64,000 nt of DNA from Paenibacillus sp. Soil787 (GTDB lineage Bacteria > Bacillota > Bacilli > Paenibacillales > NBRC-103111), in assembly GCF_001429545.1 (NCBI RefSeq), contig NZ_LMSP01000001.1:953754-1017753 (forward strand), in the 5' to 3' direction. A program made the translations under genes and the position numbers. Every line of letters starts with the position of its first letter. Position 1 is the stretch's first letter. A model generated the notes under the pieces. The model worked only from the letters and a program-made list of their open reading frames with translations, was not told the DNA's origin and did not search any database. This document shows, one piece after another, positions 32,913-41,467 of this stretch.

Positions 32913-34535
32913 ATGCGGATTTATGTGGCAGACAAAAGCGATACGCTCAGAAAAATTGCTCAAAAGTTTCACATTAACTTATCAGATCTAATAACTTTAA
33001 ACTTCCGAATTCCTGATCCAGATCATCCTCTTACCGGATTTCCCGTTTATCTTCCTCTCGCCGCTTCCGAGAGACGGGCCTATTCGGAGTCCGGCAGTAT
33101 CCAGGTAACTCCCGCCCCGGTCTCCGAGGTATCTTGGATACCGACAAGCTCCTTGGAGAAAATGAGTCAAACCGAGTATGATGTACTTATCGTAGGCACC
33201 GGGCCTGGCGGAGGAGCGGTACTCTGGCGATTGTGCGAGCAATGGAGAAAGAACGGCAAGAAGATCGGTGTCGTAGAGGCGGGTAATCTGATCCTGCCAA
33301 CTCATGCACGAAATATCGAAACCATAGACTTTAAGCGTTGGAACGACTTGGCGTATAACAGTCCGCGTTTAAAAATTCCGGTCTCCGGCACAAGACTTCG
33401 GCAGCTTATCGCTGTCGGAGGCAGGTCATTGGTCTGGTCGGGGGTTAGTCCGCGCATGTATCTCACTCCCGAGCAATGGCCTGTACCTGGGTGGGAGATG
33501 GACATGTACTACAATATCGCCGAACAAGCCATGCATGTTACAAATGTATATACCGAAGGATCCCCGATGAACCAACTTTTACTCAATCAACTTCGGAACG
33601 GCCCGTATCCCACAGCGGTGAACGAGCCGCTAGCCGTGGATATGGAACCGACCAGGTACGGCGAAATTCACTCCAACGTCTATTTCAGCTCGATCTCGTT
33701 TCTCGCCAAAGCGCTGTATCGAAAGTCGTACGATTTGGCTGTGCTGGCCCGCGCCGTACAAGTGGTAACCGAAAAAGGGCGTGTCGCAGGCGTTCATGTA
33801 ATGACACCCGATAAACGATCCTATGTCCTGAAAGCGAAAACCGTCGTCTTGAGTGCAAGCACTCTCGGAACTCCACGTATCCTTCTGCATTCAGGGATCC
33901 GAGGAGACGCGATCGGCCATTATCTGATCAATCACTCTGCTGTCAGAGGAACAGCCAAATTCAATCGCAAAGATTATCCGTATGTATTAGGTCCGATCGG
34001 CATATTGATTCCCGAAACCGAGAAGCTTCCTTACCAAATTGTGCTGGAAGGACCGATCGGTTATCATTCTTATCATGACAAACAAATCCCGTTCCAAGAA
34101 GAAATGGAATTGTTTGTTGCCGGCTTCGGTAAGATCCAGCCGCGGTACGAAAATAAAATCACACTCGATCCGTACAGACGCGACGAATACGGCATGCCTG
34201 AGCTTCAAATTCACCTTGATTACAATGAAGCAGATAAAGCCATTCTTGGGCAGGCTGCGGAAGAGGTAAAACGGGTTACGTCCGTGATTGGAGCCCCGCT
34301 CGTCTCTTTGGTCCCCGATGAGCCGGTAGCCGGCGACCACGAAGCCGGAACCTGCCGGATGGGCGACGATCCAGCCACCTCGGCAACCGACCGGTACGGG
34401 CAAATTCATGGTGTACCTGGTCTCTATGTGGCGGATAACAGCATTTTTCCGGTTCTGGGCGCAGCAAATCCGACGCTCACGATGGCGGCTCTAGCTATAC
34501 GCACGGCGGATTATATCATCCGGCAGCTCAAATAA
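32913..34535 (+). CDS. LysM-GMC oxidoreductase 2
   Basis: A 540-residue paralogue of the preceding gene with the same domain order: LysM (MRIYVADKSDTLRKIAQKFH then INLSDLITLN), FAD-binding YDVLIVGTGPGGGAVLWRL, KIGVVEAGN, GGRSLVWSGVSPRM, SASTLGTPRILLHSG, EAGTCRMGDD and ADNSIFPVLGAANPTLT. The start at 32913 is 13 bases after the first gene's stop and has AAGGATG upstream. A longer open frame back to 32754 lies inside gene 1 and is not used. The two proteins may form a heterodimer or differ in substrate. Confidence 0.87.
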   Translation: MRIYVADKSDTLRKIAQKFHINLSDLITLNFRIPDPDHPLTGFPVYLPLAASERRAYSESGSIQVTPAPVSEVSWIPTSSLEKMSQTEYDVLIVGTGPGGGAVLWRLCEQWRKNGKKIGVVEAGNLILPTHARNIETIDFKRWNDLAYNSPRLKIPVSGTRLRQLIAVGGRSLVWSGVSPRMYLTPEQWPVPGWEMDMYYNIAEQAMHVTNVYTEGSPMNQLLLNQLRNGPYPTAVNEPLAVDMEPTRYGEIHSNVYFSSISFLAKALYRKSYDLAVLARAVQVVTEKGRVAGVHVMTPDKRSYVLKAKTVVLSASTLGTPRILLHSGIRGDAIGHYLINHSAVRGTAKFNRKDYPYVLGPIGILIPETEKLPYQIVLEGPIGYHSYHDKQIPFQEEMELFVAGFGKIQPRYENKITLDPYRRDEYGMPELQIHLDYNEADKAILGQAAEEVKRVTSVIGAPLVSLVPDEPVAGDHEAGTCRMGDDPATSATDRYGQIHGVPGLYVADNSIFPVLGAANPTLTMAALAIRTADYIIRQLK

Positions 34536-34599
34536 GACCCAATAAATCTATACCTTTTTACATTCAGTAGTTTCCTTATACACGGAGTTTTCGTTCGCG

Positions 34600-34653
34600 T
34601 TATTCCTTCACTGCTCCAAGCATAATTCCGGATACGAAAACTCCAGCGGAAAA
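34600..34653 (-). pseudogene. C-terminal tail of a carbohydrate ABC permease (remnant)
   Basis: Between an upstream stop and a TAA at 34600-34602 the minus strand reads FSAGVFVSGIMLGAVKE. The ending VSGIMLGAVKE is the conserved C-terminus of LplC/MalG-type sugar permeases. No other part of the gene remains, so this is a deletion scar. Confidence 0.45.
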
Positions 34654-34705
34654 TCATAGGCTGCCAGACAACCAATCGCAAGCGATCAAGATTTCGTGCT
34701 CCTTT

Positions 34706-34888
34706 TCAATCTTTCGGCCAGATCGGAAGGTAAACATGGAATACAACGAGAAAGTTCAAGGTCAACCCGGCAAGCATCAAAAAACTGTATACAACCAGGT
34801 CTTTGTGATAGTTTTTATTCCTAATCATTCCAGGCACATCTCGAGAAGCAAGAAGTACAAAAAGAACTAAAATCAGGATGACTTTCAT
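34706..34888 (-). CDS. Small membrane protein at the end of the ger operon
   Basis: A 60-residue protein with two hydrophobic segments (ILILVLFVLLA and VVYSFLMLAGLTLNFLVVFH). Its ATG overlaps the gerC-type stop as TAATG, so translation is coupled. Small two-helix proteins of this kind accompany many ger operons, sometimes called D subunits. Nothing else identifies its function. Confidence 0.7.
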   Translation of the reverse strand: MKVILILVLFVLLASRDVPGMIRNKNYHKDLVVYSFLMLAGLTLNFLVVFHVYLPIWPKD

Positions 34889-36114
34889 TATCTTTCTGAC
34901 TCCTTCTCTTTCAAAATAAGAGGTTTATTCGTTAATCCTGTACGGTTTACTATCACATCAGCCGTGGTATCGACTTTCAGCTTTGGGAATTCCTCCTCCC
35001 AATGTTCTTTAAACTTATTCTTCCACTCTTTTGGATATCTCCGTTCTACAGCGATTCCAAATCCGAAAATATCTGATTTGAATTTTTTTTGTGCCATATC
35101 GAGTACCAGTTGAATTCTTTGCTTAAGATCATCTTCCAACTTATTTTCCACAAAATGAATGACTTTAGGATCACTCACATCCAATTTCGAGTTATTCTCA
35201 TAAAGTTCGTGCTCAGCTCTTACCTTCACTTCCACGCTTAATTCTCCATCCCTAAGAATAGGTTTGATTTGGGTCTCGGCCTTCAATATTAAAACGCTTA
35301 TTTTTCCATTTCCCTTTTCCTTCGGAATGTTTACCGTAACAACACCCGTTTTCATTTCGTTGCGAAGCCAGAGAACTCCTCTCGTCTCTAGGTCATTCAT
35401 CCAACCGATTAATTTATCCTTTTTGAATATGGCTGAGCCTTTGACCGAAAGGTTGGTTTCCACATTTGACGGAGATGGCACCTTGGAATCCCCTCCACTC
35501 GTTAAGCTCGAAGGCACGAGTTCCATTTCAGCAGCAATCGGTTCTACCCCTTCCGTCACAAGCATATGAACAAAATCCTTCAGATTCATCCTTACACCAA
35601 TGTGCTGTTTAACTTCCTCTCTCATGATTTCAGCGGGTATTCTTTCGAGTTTGGGGATAAACTTGAGAATCTTTACAGCCTCCCCTTTTGTGAATAAGAT
35701 GTAACTGCGCATTCGCGCTTCCCGCTGTCTAATAAAAAAATCGAGTACCGGTGAAACTCCGTCCCGGGCCATTTGTTCGCCAAAAATAATAATTGCGCTG
35801 TGGGAAAAGAATATTCGGCGTGGCAGTTTTTCTTGGAGTCTTCGATAGGCATCCAAAATCGTTTCCCCCTTTTCTGAAACGATCCATACCGCTTTAGCTC
35901 CAATGTCTTTTCCCCCGCCAATGCCACCTTGGCCTGCAGCGCCTAACATTCTCGGAATAGCCACCTGCAGTGCTAAACGGATTTTGCCATCCTCCATCTT
36001 ATCGATTCCTGCTGCGGTTACAAACGCTAAATCATTGACCTCTATCCGACTCCAGCAGCCCGAGAGAATCGGCATCATCAGAAGGATCAAACCCCATACA
36101 ATTCGTGTTCTCAT
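34888..36114 (-). CDS. Spore germination protein GerC (Ger(x)C family) lipoprotein
   Basis: A 408-residue lipoprotein with signal peptide and lipobox MMPILSGCWSRIEVND (Cys20). The family opening W-RIEVNDLAFVTAAGIDK is followed by LQVAIP, ETILDAYRRLQEKLPRRIFF and SHSAIIIFGE. The C-terminal domain includes RIQLVLDMAQKKFKSDIFGF and the late WKNKFKEHW. This is the third subunit of a germinant receptor on the spore inner membrane. The gene lies 26 bases after the GerA-type gene and overlaps the next small gene. Confidence 0.93.
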   Translation of the reverse strand: MRTRIVWGLILLMMPILSGCWSRIEVNDLAFVTAAGIDKMEDGKIRLALQVAIPRMLGAAGQGGIGGGKDIGAKAVWIVSEKGETILDAYRRLQEKLPRRIFFSHSAIIIFGEQMARDGVSPVLDFFIRQREARMRSYILFTKGEAVKILKFIPKLERIPAEIMREEVKQHIGVRMNLKDFVHMLVTEGVEPIAAEMELVPSSLTSGGDSKVPSPSNVETNLSVKGSAIFKKDKLIGWMNDLETRGVLWLRNEMKTGVVTVNIPKEKGNGKISVLILKAETQIKPILRDGELSVEVKVRAEHELYENNSKLDVSDPKVIHFVENKLEDDLKQRIQLVLDMAQKKFKSDIFGFGIAVERRYPKEWKNKFKEHWEEEFPKLKVDTTADVIVNRTGLTNKPLILKEKESER

Positions 36115-36140
36115 CCAACATTACCCTTCCGTAGTAAATC

Positions 36141-37775
36141 CTACTCCTTGCGGTTCGGTGGAACTGGACGCAACGGCTGTTTCATTCGGTGCGGATTTCT
36201 TTTTGCTCCTTCTTCCGGACGATCCGTCATTTGCCACCAAGGCACCCGAACAAGCACATCTTTAAGGTCACCAAAATGCAAAGGGGCTAAAGGTGACAAA
36301 TAGGGCATACCAAACGAGCGAAGGCGGCACATATGGCTCATGATGAACAACATGCCTAATAGTATTCCGTATAACCCCAGCGATCCAGCTAAAAACATCA
36401 TGGGAAAACGCAGCATTCTGATCGCGACCGCCTGGCTAAAGCTGGGAATGATAAAAGAAGCGATACCGGTGATGGATACGACAATAACCATCGGGGCGGA
36501 AACAATGCCCGCCTGAACAGCCGCCTGACCAATCACCAAAGCTCCGACAATACTCACCGACTGTCCTACCGGCCTAGGCAAACGCACGCCAGCTTCCCGC
36601 AATCCTTCAAAGGCTATTTCCATTAGCAAGGCTTCAACAATAGCCGGAAATGGGACCGTTTCACGGGAGGAAGCCACACTGTATAACAGAGTTGACGGAA
36701 CCAATTCCTGATGAAATGTTAATAGAGCAATATACAAAGATGGCAAAAACAAGGCAATCACCAGAAACAAAAAGCGTATCCAGCGGATCGCTGTCGAAAT
36801 CATAAAGCGCCCATAATAATCTTCACTCGCCTGCAGCATTTCATAAAAGGTAACCGGAACATACAAGGCAAAAGGCGTATTATCGATGATAATCGCTACT
36901 TTCCCTTCCAATAAATTGCCAACGACTTTATCCGGTCTTTCCGTACTCTGCACCTGAGGGAAAATGGAACTCGGAGTGTCTTCAATGAACTCCTCGATAT
37001 ATCCGCTTTCGAGAATTGCATCGATATCAATCCTGCTGATTCTTTCACGGACTTCCGCCACTAGCGTTTCATCAGCAATGTTATCCAAGTAAGTAATGAC
37101 GATTTCTGTTTTTGATAATCGCCCTACATTCATCGCTTCCATTTTAAGCTGGGGGGTTTTCAATCGCCTGCGAATGAGACTAGTATTTGTCCGCAGGTTT
37201 TCCGTAAATCCGTCCCTAGGGCCGCGGATCACCGCTTCAGTCGCCGGTTCTTCAACCGAACGGGACTCCCATTCTCTTGCACTGACGAATAAGGCCCGTT
37301 CTACACCGTCTAGAATCAATACGGTATCCCCGGACAACACATGATCTATCACATCTTGAAAACTTGTCCCACTGCTTATTTGTGCAGCAGAGATCACTTG
37401 TTTACTAAGAAAATCCTCCATTCCCTCGTAACGAAGCATGGCTTGTGTCAATTGATTTTTCCCATATTCCAATAGAGGTTTTATGACGTCATCGTCAATC
37501 AATTTCATGTTGACAAGGCCATCTAAAAAAAGAAGAGTCCCTTTTTGAGTCTCACCCACTTGAAAATCCCTAAATACAATATCGGAAGATCGATCAAATA
37601 TCGTTTTTAATTGTCCTACATTCTGTAAAAGATTCGAGCTAAGCAGATCACTTTTCAATGGTTCCCTGAGGATTGCGGATGATTGTTCAAGAAAGTTCGT
37701 ATTCTTTCGTTGAGAAGCCACTAAACTTTTCAACCAACCTAACTTTCCCTTTTCCATGCCAAATCCCCTCACCAT
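36141..37775 (-). CDS. Spore germination protein GerA family (A subunit)
   Basis: A 544-residue protein from ATG 37775, which overlaps the previous stop as TAATG; ATG 37757 with GAGGGGAT is an equally good alternative. An N-terminal soluble region of about 290 residues includes SSDIVFRDFQVG, VLSGDTVLILDGVERAL and the family motif EPATEAVIRGPRDGFTENLR TN-(T)SLIRRR (split here for length). It is followed by about five membrane segments with LYVPVTFYEMLQASEDYYGR and AFEGLREAGVRLPRPVGQSV. It forms the germinant receptor with the GerC protein and the divergent GerB-type protein. Confidence 0.93.
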   Translation of the reverse strand: MVRGFGMEKGKLGWLKSLVASQRKNTNFLEQSSAILREPLKSDLLSSNLLQNVGQLKTIFDRSSDIVFRDFQVGETQKGTLLFLDGLVNMKLIDDDVIKPLLEYGKNQLTQAMLRYEGMEDFLSKQVISAAQISSGTSFQDVIDHVLSGDTVLILDGVERALFVSAREWESRSVEEPATEAVIRGPRDGFTENLRTNTSLIRRRLKTPQLKMEAMNVGRLSKTEIVITYLDNIADETLVAEVRERISRIDIDAILESGYIEEFIEDTPSSIFPQVQSTERPDKVVGNLLEGKVAIIIDNTPFALYVPVTFYEMLQASEDYYGRFMISTAIRWIRFLFLVIALFLPSLYIALLTFHQELVPSTLLYSVASSRETVPFPAIVEALLMEIAFEGLREAGVRLPRPVGQSVSIVGALVIGQAAVQAGIVSAPMVIVVSITGIASFIIPSFSQAVAIRMLRFPMMFLAGSLGLYGILLGMLFIMSHMCRLRSFGMPYLSPLAPLHFGDLKDVLVRVPWWQMTDRPEEGAKRNPHRMKQPLRPVPPNRKE

Positions 37776-38008
37776 TAAGCCTTTATTTTTTTCAACAACG
37801 TTAAGAAAAGATGACCTGCTAACATAATAACCATAATGATCATGTAGAAAGCTCCCATAGCAGCCAACAGCATTTCCAAAACAGTAAACGTGTAAAAATG
37901 GGGATGGACCCATAAATTCGACGAAATTTCCTGTAAGTAAACATATATACACCATCCAATGAAAGCGGTGAGCACGAAGGCAAAACCTAGATTACGAATA
38001 TTCTTCAT
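37775..38008 (-). CDS. Small two-helix membrane protein, ger operon leader
   Basis: A 77-residue protein with two clear membrane helices (FAFVLTAFIGWCIYVYL and TVLEMLLAAMGAFYMIIMVI) and a lysine-rich end (LKKIKA). It opens the leftward ger operon and its stop codon overlaps the GerA start. Size and topology match accessory D-type subunits reported for some germinant receptors; that is an inference from position and topology. Confidence 0.7.
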   Translation of the reverse strand: MKNIRNLGFAFVLTAFIGWCIYVYLQEISSNLWVHPHFYTFTVLEMLLAAMGAFYMIIMVIMLAGHLFLTLLKKIKA

Positions 38009-38173
38009 CCGTTCTCCCCTGATAAGTAAGGTTTAAGCAGTTCTACTTACAATTTCCAACTATTATCTTTCGACAAATCAAGGTAAATAATACCTAATTC
38101 ATCAAATTTTCGTTTAAAAAAGAAGTGAACGTTAATAATGATATCTAATTCACAGAAATGGGATGAAGGCGAT

Positions 38174-39298
38174 ATGAATCAAGAGAAAATAGGTTTCAAA
38201 CAACTCTTTCTTATGATGTTAGCTTTTGAAATAGGAAGTGCTGTCATTTTTACGTTAGGAGCGGAAGCTAAACAAGATGCTTGGCTCGCCGTATTAATCG
38301 GCATGGTGTTGGGGCTTATTTTAATGTCCGTCTTCACCAAATTATCTGGGTTTTACCCAAATGATTCCTTGATCCAAATCATTCAAAAAGTTTCAGGTAG
38401 GTATATTGGATATCCACTCAGTATCACTTATATTATTTATTTCACATCTCAAGCTGCGAGGATCAGTCGAGATTTCTCCGATCTCATGCTTTCTACAATT
38501 TTAGTTGGAACCCCAGATATTTTTATTCTTGCAACTTTTGTAGCCGTAATTATTTATACGCTCCGCGGTGGTATTGAAGTGTTTGGACGGATGGCAGAAA
38601 TGGTGGTTCCCGGTGTTCTGTTAATATCCATTAGCACATGGATCATCGTTTATGCTTCAGGAGTTGTAGACCTGAAACAGCTTACACCTGTACTTGGTAC
38701 AGGAATAAAAAACGTATGGAAAGAGTCATTCCCAACCCTTACCAGCCTTCCTTTTGGGGAATTAGTCGCATTCACTATGATTTGGCCAACATTAAAAGAT
38801 AATACGAAGCTTAAAAAGGTGGGGATGACTGCAGTTTTGGCAGCAGGAGTTTTATTATCCCTTAATATAGTAGGCATGATCTCCGTTCTTGGACCTCAGT
38901 TGTACGGTATGTTAAACTATCCTTTATTATCGACTATACGAATGGCCTCTGTGGCGGATTTTCTTGAGCGGATCGATGCCGTAGTTATTCTGCTAATGGT
39001 AGCAGGGGGGTTTTTCAAAGTTGGTGTTTACATCTATGGTGCCGCGGTTGGAACAGCCCATTTATTTAATTTGAAGAGTTACCATTACGTTCTTATTCCG
39101 ATTGCAGCGATCACTGCCCCTCTTGGTCATGTCATGACAAAAACATATGCCGAGCACCTAGCTGTAGGTTTTAAATTTAACATGACCTATGTTCAACTTC
39201 CTTTACAATTTGTAATACCTAGTTTGTTACTGGTAGCAGCTTACTTTCACCAAAAATCACTATCCTACAGAGATCCTAAATTACGACAAAGCCAATAA
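38174..39298 (+). CDS. Spore germination protein GerB family (B subunit)
   Basis: A 374-residue membrane protein of the APC-like GerB/YndE family, about ten helices. The start at 38174 (MNQEKIGFKQLFLMMLAFEI) has AAGGCGAT upstream. Markers are GSAVIFTLGAEAKQDAWLAV, ARISRDFSDLML and RIDAVVILLMVAGGFFKVGV. This is the germinant-binding subunit that complements the leftward GerA and GerC genes. The receptor is thus split over two divergent transcripts with a spacer of about 165 bases. Confidence 0.93.
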   Translation: MNQEKIGFKQLFLMMLAFEIGSAVIFTLGAEAKQDAWLAVLIGMVLGLILMSVFTKLSGFYPNDSLIQIIQKVSGRYIGYPLSITYIIYFTSQAARISRDFSDLMLSTILVGTPDIFILATFVAVIIYTLRGGIEVFGRMAEMVVPGVLLISISTWIIVYASGVVDLKQLTPVLGTGIKNVWKESFPTLTSLPFGELVAFTMIWPTLKDNTKLKKVGMTAVLAAGVLLSLNIVGMISVLGPQLYGMLNYPLLSTIRMASVADFLERIDAVVILLMVAGGFFKVGVYIYGAAVGTAHLFNLKSYHYVLIPIAAITAPLGHVMTKTYAEHLAVGFKFNMTYVQLPLQFVIPSLLLVAAYFHQKSLSYRDPKLRQSQ

Positions 39299-39325
39299 CG
39301 ATTTACAAAAATTATTTAAAAAAAT

Positions 39326-39358
39326 AAGGCTGAACACAAATATGTGTCCAGCCTTTTT
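39326..39358. terminator. Bidirectional terminator between GerB and GH105 genes
   Basis: AAGGCTG-A-ACAC pairs with GTGT-C-CAGCCTT across AAATAT, flanked by A-run and T-run. It serves both converging genes. Confidence 0.82.
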
Positions 39359-39390
39359 AACACAAAAATCAATTTTAGCTCTTCGGATTC

Positions 39391-40485
39391 TTACTTCATG
39401 AGTGACTCCATTTCTACACACGCCATCACGAATGTACCAACACCATGCAGGTCATTCTCACTTGTTGGTCGAGTCACATAGTTCTCATAATCACCGGCTG
39501 ATGTTCCGATGCAGATCAGCGGTAAGATCACTCGTTCCTGCTCATCGAATTTCAACGTTCGAATCAGACCCTCATATCCCTTCACGGCTGCATCCACACA
39601 TTCTTGACCGACAACCCCGTGCTTAATCGCTTTGGCAATCGTGTATACGAATAGATTGGTACATGATGTCTCCAGCCAATTATCGGGCTGATCACCCTTG
39701 TCAACGATTTGATACCACAGTCCGCTCTCTGGATCCTGATAACGAATCAACGCATGAACGAAATCACGCAGCGAGTTAACTAACTCTTCGCGCCCTGGTT
39801 CGTCCATTGGGAGCTCATCAAGAAACTGCGCTACTGCTAGGCCATACCAGCCCAGTGAACGGCCCCAGAATTCAGGTGAACAGCCGGTTTCGGTATCCGC
39901 CCATGGCATCTTCCGGCTTTCGTCCCAGGCATGGTACAGCAGCCCTGTCTCTTCATCTTTCATATATTTGCGCATCAGTTTCTCTTGATGCAGTACGGTT
40001 CCACGCAAGCCGAGGTCTCCGTAAGCATTCGCATATTTCAATGAGAAGATGCCTGCCATATACAATCCGTCCAACCACATGTTGAAAGCATATTTGTCTT
40101 TATGCCAGTAACCGCCCTCCGAAGTGAGATTCAGCGTGTTCAGCAAGTTTCTCAGCTTATCCGCAGCGATTCGGTATTTGCTGTGTCCTGTCCGTTTGTC
40201 CAATCGGAACAACAAAAGCCCCGCTTGAACCGCATCAAGCTCATCCCGTGCGAAATAGAGATTGCCATGCTCGTCGATCAAACCATCGACATATGCCTGA
40301 ATGTAGGCGTCATAGCGATCATCCTGTTCAGCTTCCCAAAGCATTTCCATGCCGCATAAAAATACACCTTGGTGATAATGCCAACGCTCAGCGGGTGGCA
40401 GCTCCATAGGCGTGTAAGTGCTCATAATTGAATCGCAGGCAGCTCTTGCCCATTCGATGGGTGATTTTACAAAATGATGAGTCAT
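39391..40485 (-). CDS. Unsaturated rhamnogalacturonyl / glucuronyl hydrolase, GH105 (GH88-like)
   Basis: A 364-residue alpha/alpha-barrel glycosidase like B. subtilis YteR/YesR. RWHYHQGVFLCGMEMLWEA and the catalytic Asp139 in NMWLDGLYMAG correspond to YteR Asp143. CSPEFWGRSLGWYGLA and the late TRPTSENDLHGVGTFVMAC are further family motifs. It releases the unsaturated uronic acid from the ends of oligosaccharides made by polysaccharide lyases. No signal peptide is present, so it acts in the cytoplasm on imported oligomers. Last gene of the uptake operon. Confidence 0.9.
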   Translation of the reverse strand: MTHHFVKSPIEWARAACDSIMSTYTPMELPPAERWHYHQGVFLCGMEMLWEAEQDDRYDAYIQAYVDGLIDEHGNLYFARDELDAVQAGLLLFRLDKRTGHSKYRIAADKLRNLLNTLNLTSEGGYWHKDKYAFNMWLDGLYMAGIFSLKYANAYGDLGLRGTVLHQEKLMRKYMKDEETGLLYHAWDESRKMPWADTETGCSPEFWGRSLGWYGLAVAQFLDELPMDEPGREELVNSLRDFVHALIRYQDPESGLWYQIVDKGDQPDNWLETSCTNLFVYTIAKAIKHGVVGQECVDAAVKGYEGLIRTLKFDEQERVILPLICIGTSAGDYENYVTRPTSENDLHGVGTFVMACVEMESLMK

Positions 40486-40540
40486 ATTGAATTTCCTCTC
40501 TATGTCAAAATAGATTTTCGGATTAATTGAAATCCCTTCC

Positions 40541-41416
40541 TTATCCCTTTATGGAGCCGATCATAGCCCCTTTAGCAAAGTGCTTTTGCAAGAACGGATA
40601 CACACACAAGATCGGTAAAGTCGCCACGACGATAACAGCCATCTTGATCGATTGCGCAGGAGGCGGTGTGACACTATCCAAATCCGCACTGACATCCATC
40701 CCGCTGGCAAGCACGACAATTTGTCTGAGAAGGACCTGAATCGGCCACTTCGCACTCTCATTTAAGTAAAGAATCGCGCTGAGGTAAGTGTTCCAGTACG
40801 TCACAGCGTAAAATAACGAGATGGTTGCGATAGCCGGCATCGATAAAGGCAGCACAATTCGGAACAAAATACCAAAGTCGCTGCAGCCATCGATCTTGGC
40901 TGACTCTTCGAGTCCCTCTGGGATGTTTTGAAAGAAATTTTTCAAAATAATTAAATTAAAGGCACTAATCGCAGAAGGAAGAATCAACGACGCGTAGGTA
41001 TCGATCATCCCCAGTTCCTTCACAACCAGGAAGGTCGGAACCAAGCCGCCGTGAAACAACATCGTAAACACAACAAGAAACATAATGATTTTTCTTCCAT
41101 CCACGTCTTGACGGGATAAACCGTAGGCCATCAAAGCTGTGATAAACATACTGATGATCGTTCCCGCAAGCGTAGTACCAATCGAAACGCCCATGGCTTT
41201 AAAAATCGTATTCGTTGAGAAAATGAATCGATAGGCCTCTATGCTCCAATCCGTCGGAATGATGACAAATTTCTTGGCTGCCATTTCCGCGCTGGTCGTA
41301 AACGACCCCGCTACAACATGTACAAAGGGGATAAGCGTAATGAGACCAATAATCGTTAGTAACAAGTAATTGATGATGCCAAACATTCTGCCGCCAATCG
41401 TAGTATCTTCAACCAT
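40541..41416 (-). CDS. Carbohydrate ABC transporter permease, LplC/YtcP type
   Basis: A 291-residue inner-membrane permease with six helices. LPFVHVVAGSFTTSAEMAAKK-like N-terminus (here IPFVHVVAGSFTTSAEMAAK), EAA loop EGLEESAKIDGCSDFGILFR and the typical end QKHFAKGAMIGSIKG. Part of the uptake system with the permease upstream and the two binding proteins. A short hairpin GTTTTGC-TAAA-GCAAAAC lies just before its ribosome binding site (complement of about 41432-41451) and may affect operon mRNA stability. No ATPase is encoded nearby; a shared MsmX-type ATPase is expected. Confidence 0.9.
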   Translation of the reverse strand: MVEDTTIGGRMFGIINYLLLTIIGLITLIPFVHVVAGSFTTSAEMAAKKFVIIPTDWSIEAYRFIFSTNTIFKAMGVSIGTTLAGTIISMFITALMAYGLSRQDVDGRKIIMFLVVFTMLFHGGLVPTFLVVKELGMIDTYASLILPSAISAFNLIILKNFFQNIPEGLEESAKIDGCSDFGILFRIVLPLSMPAIATISLFYAVTYWNTYLSAILYLNESAKWPIQVLLRQIVVLASGMDVSADLDSVTPPPAQSIKMAVIVVATLPILCVYPFLQKHFAKGAMIGSIKG

Positions 41417-41467
41417 GATTTACACCTCCTAAGAGTTTTGCTTTAGCAAAACTTTCTTCGTAAGCAT

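Noticed and set aside
33476-34467. Alternative frames inside the second LysM-GMC gene
   Set aside because: They overlap conserved GMC motifs in the real frame and have no start signals.
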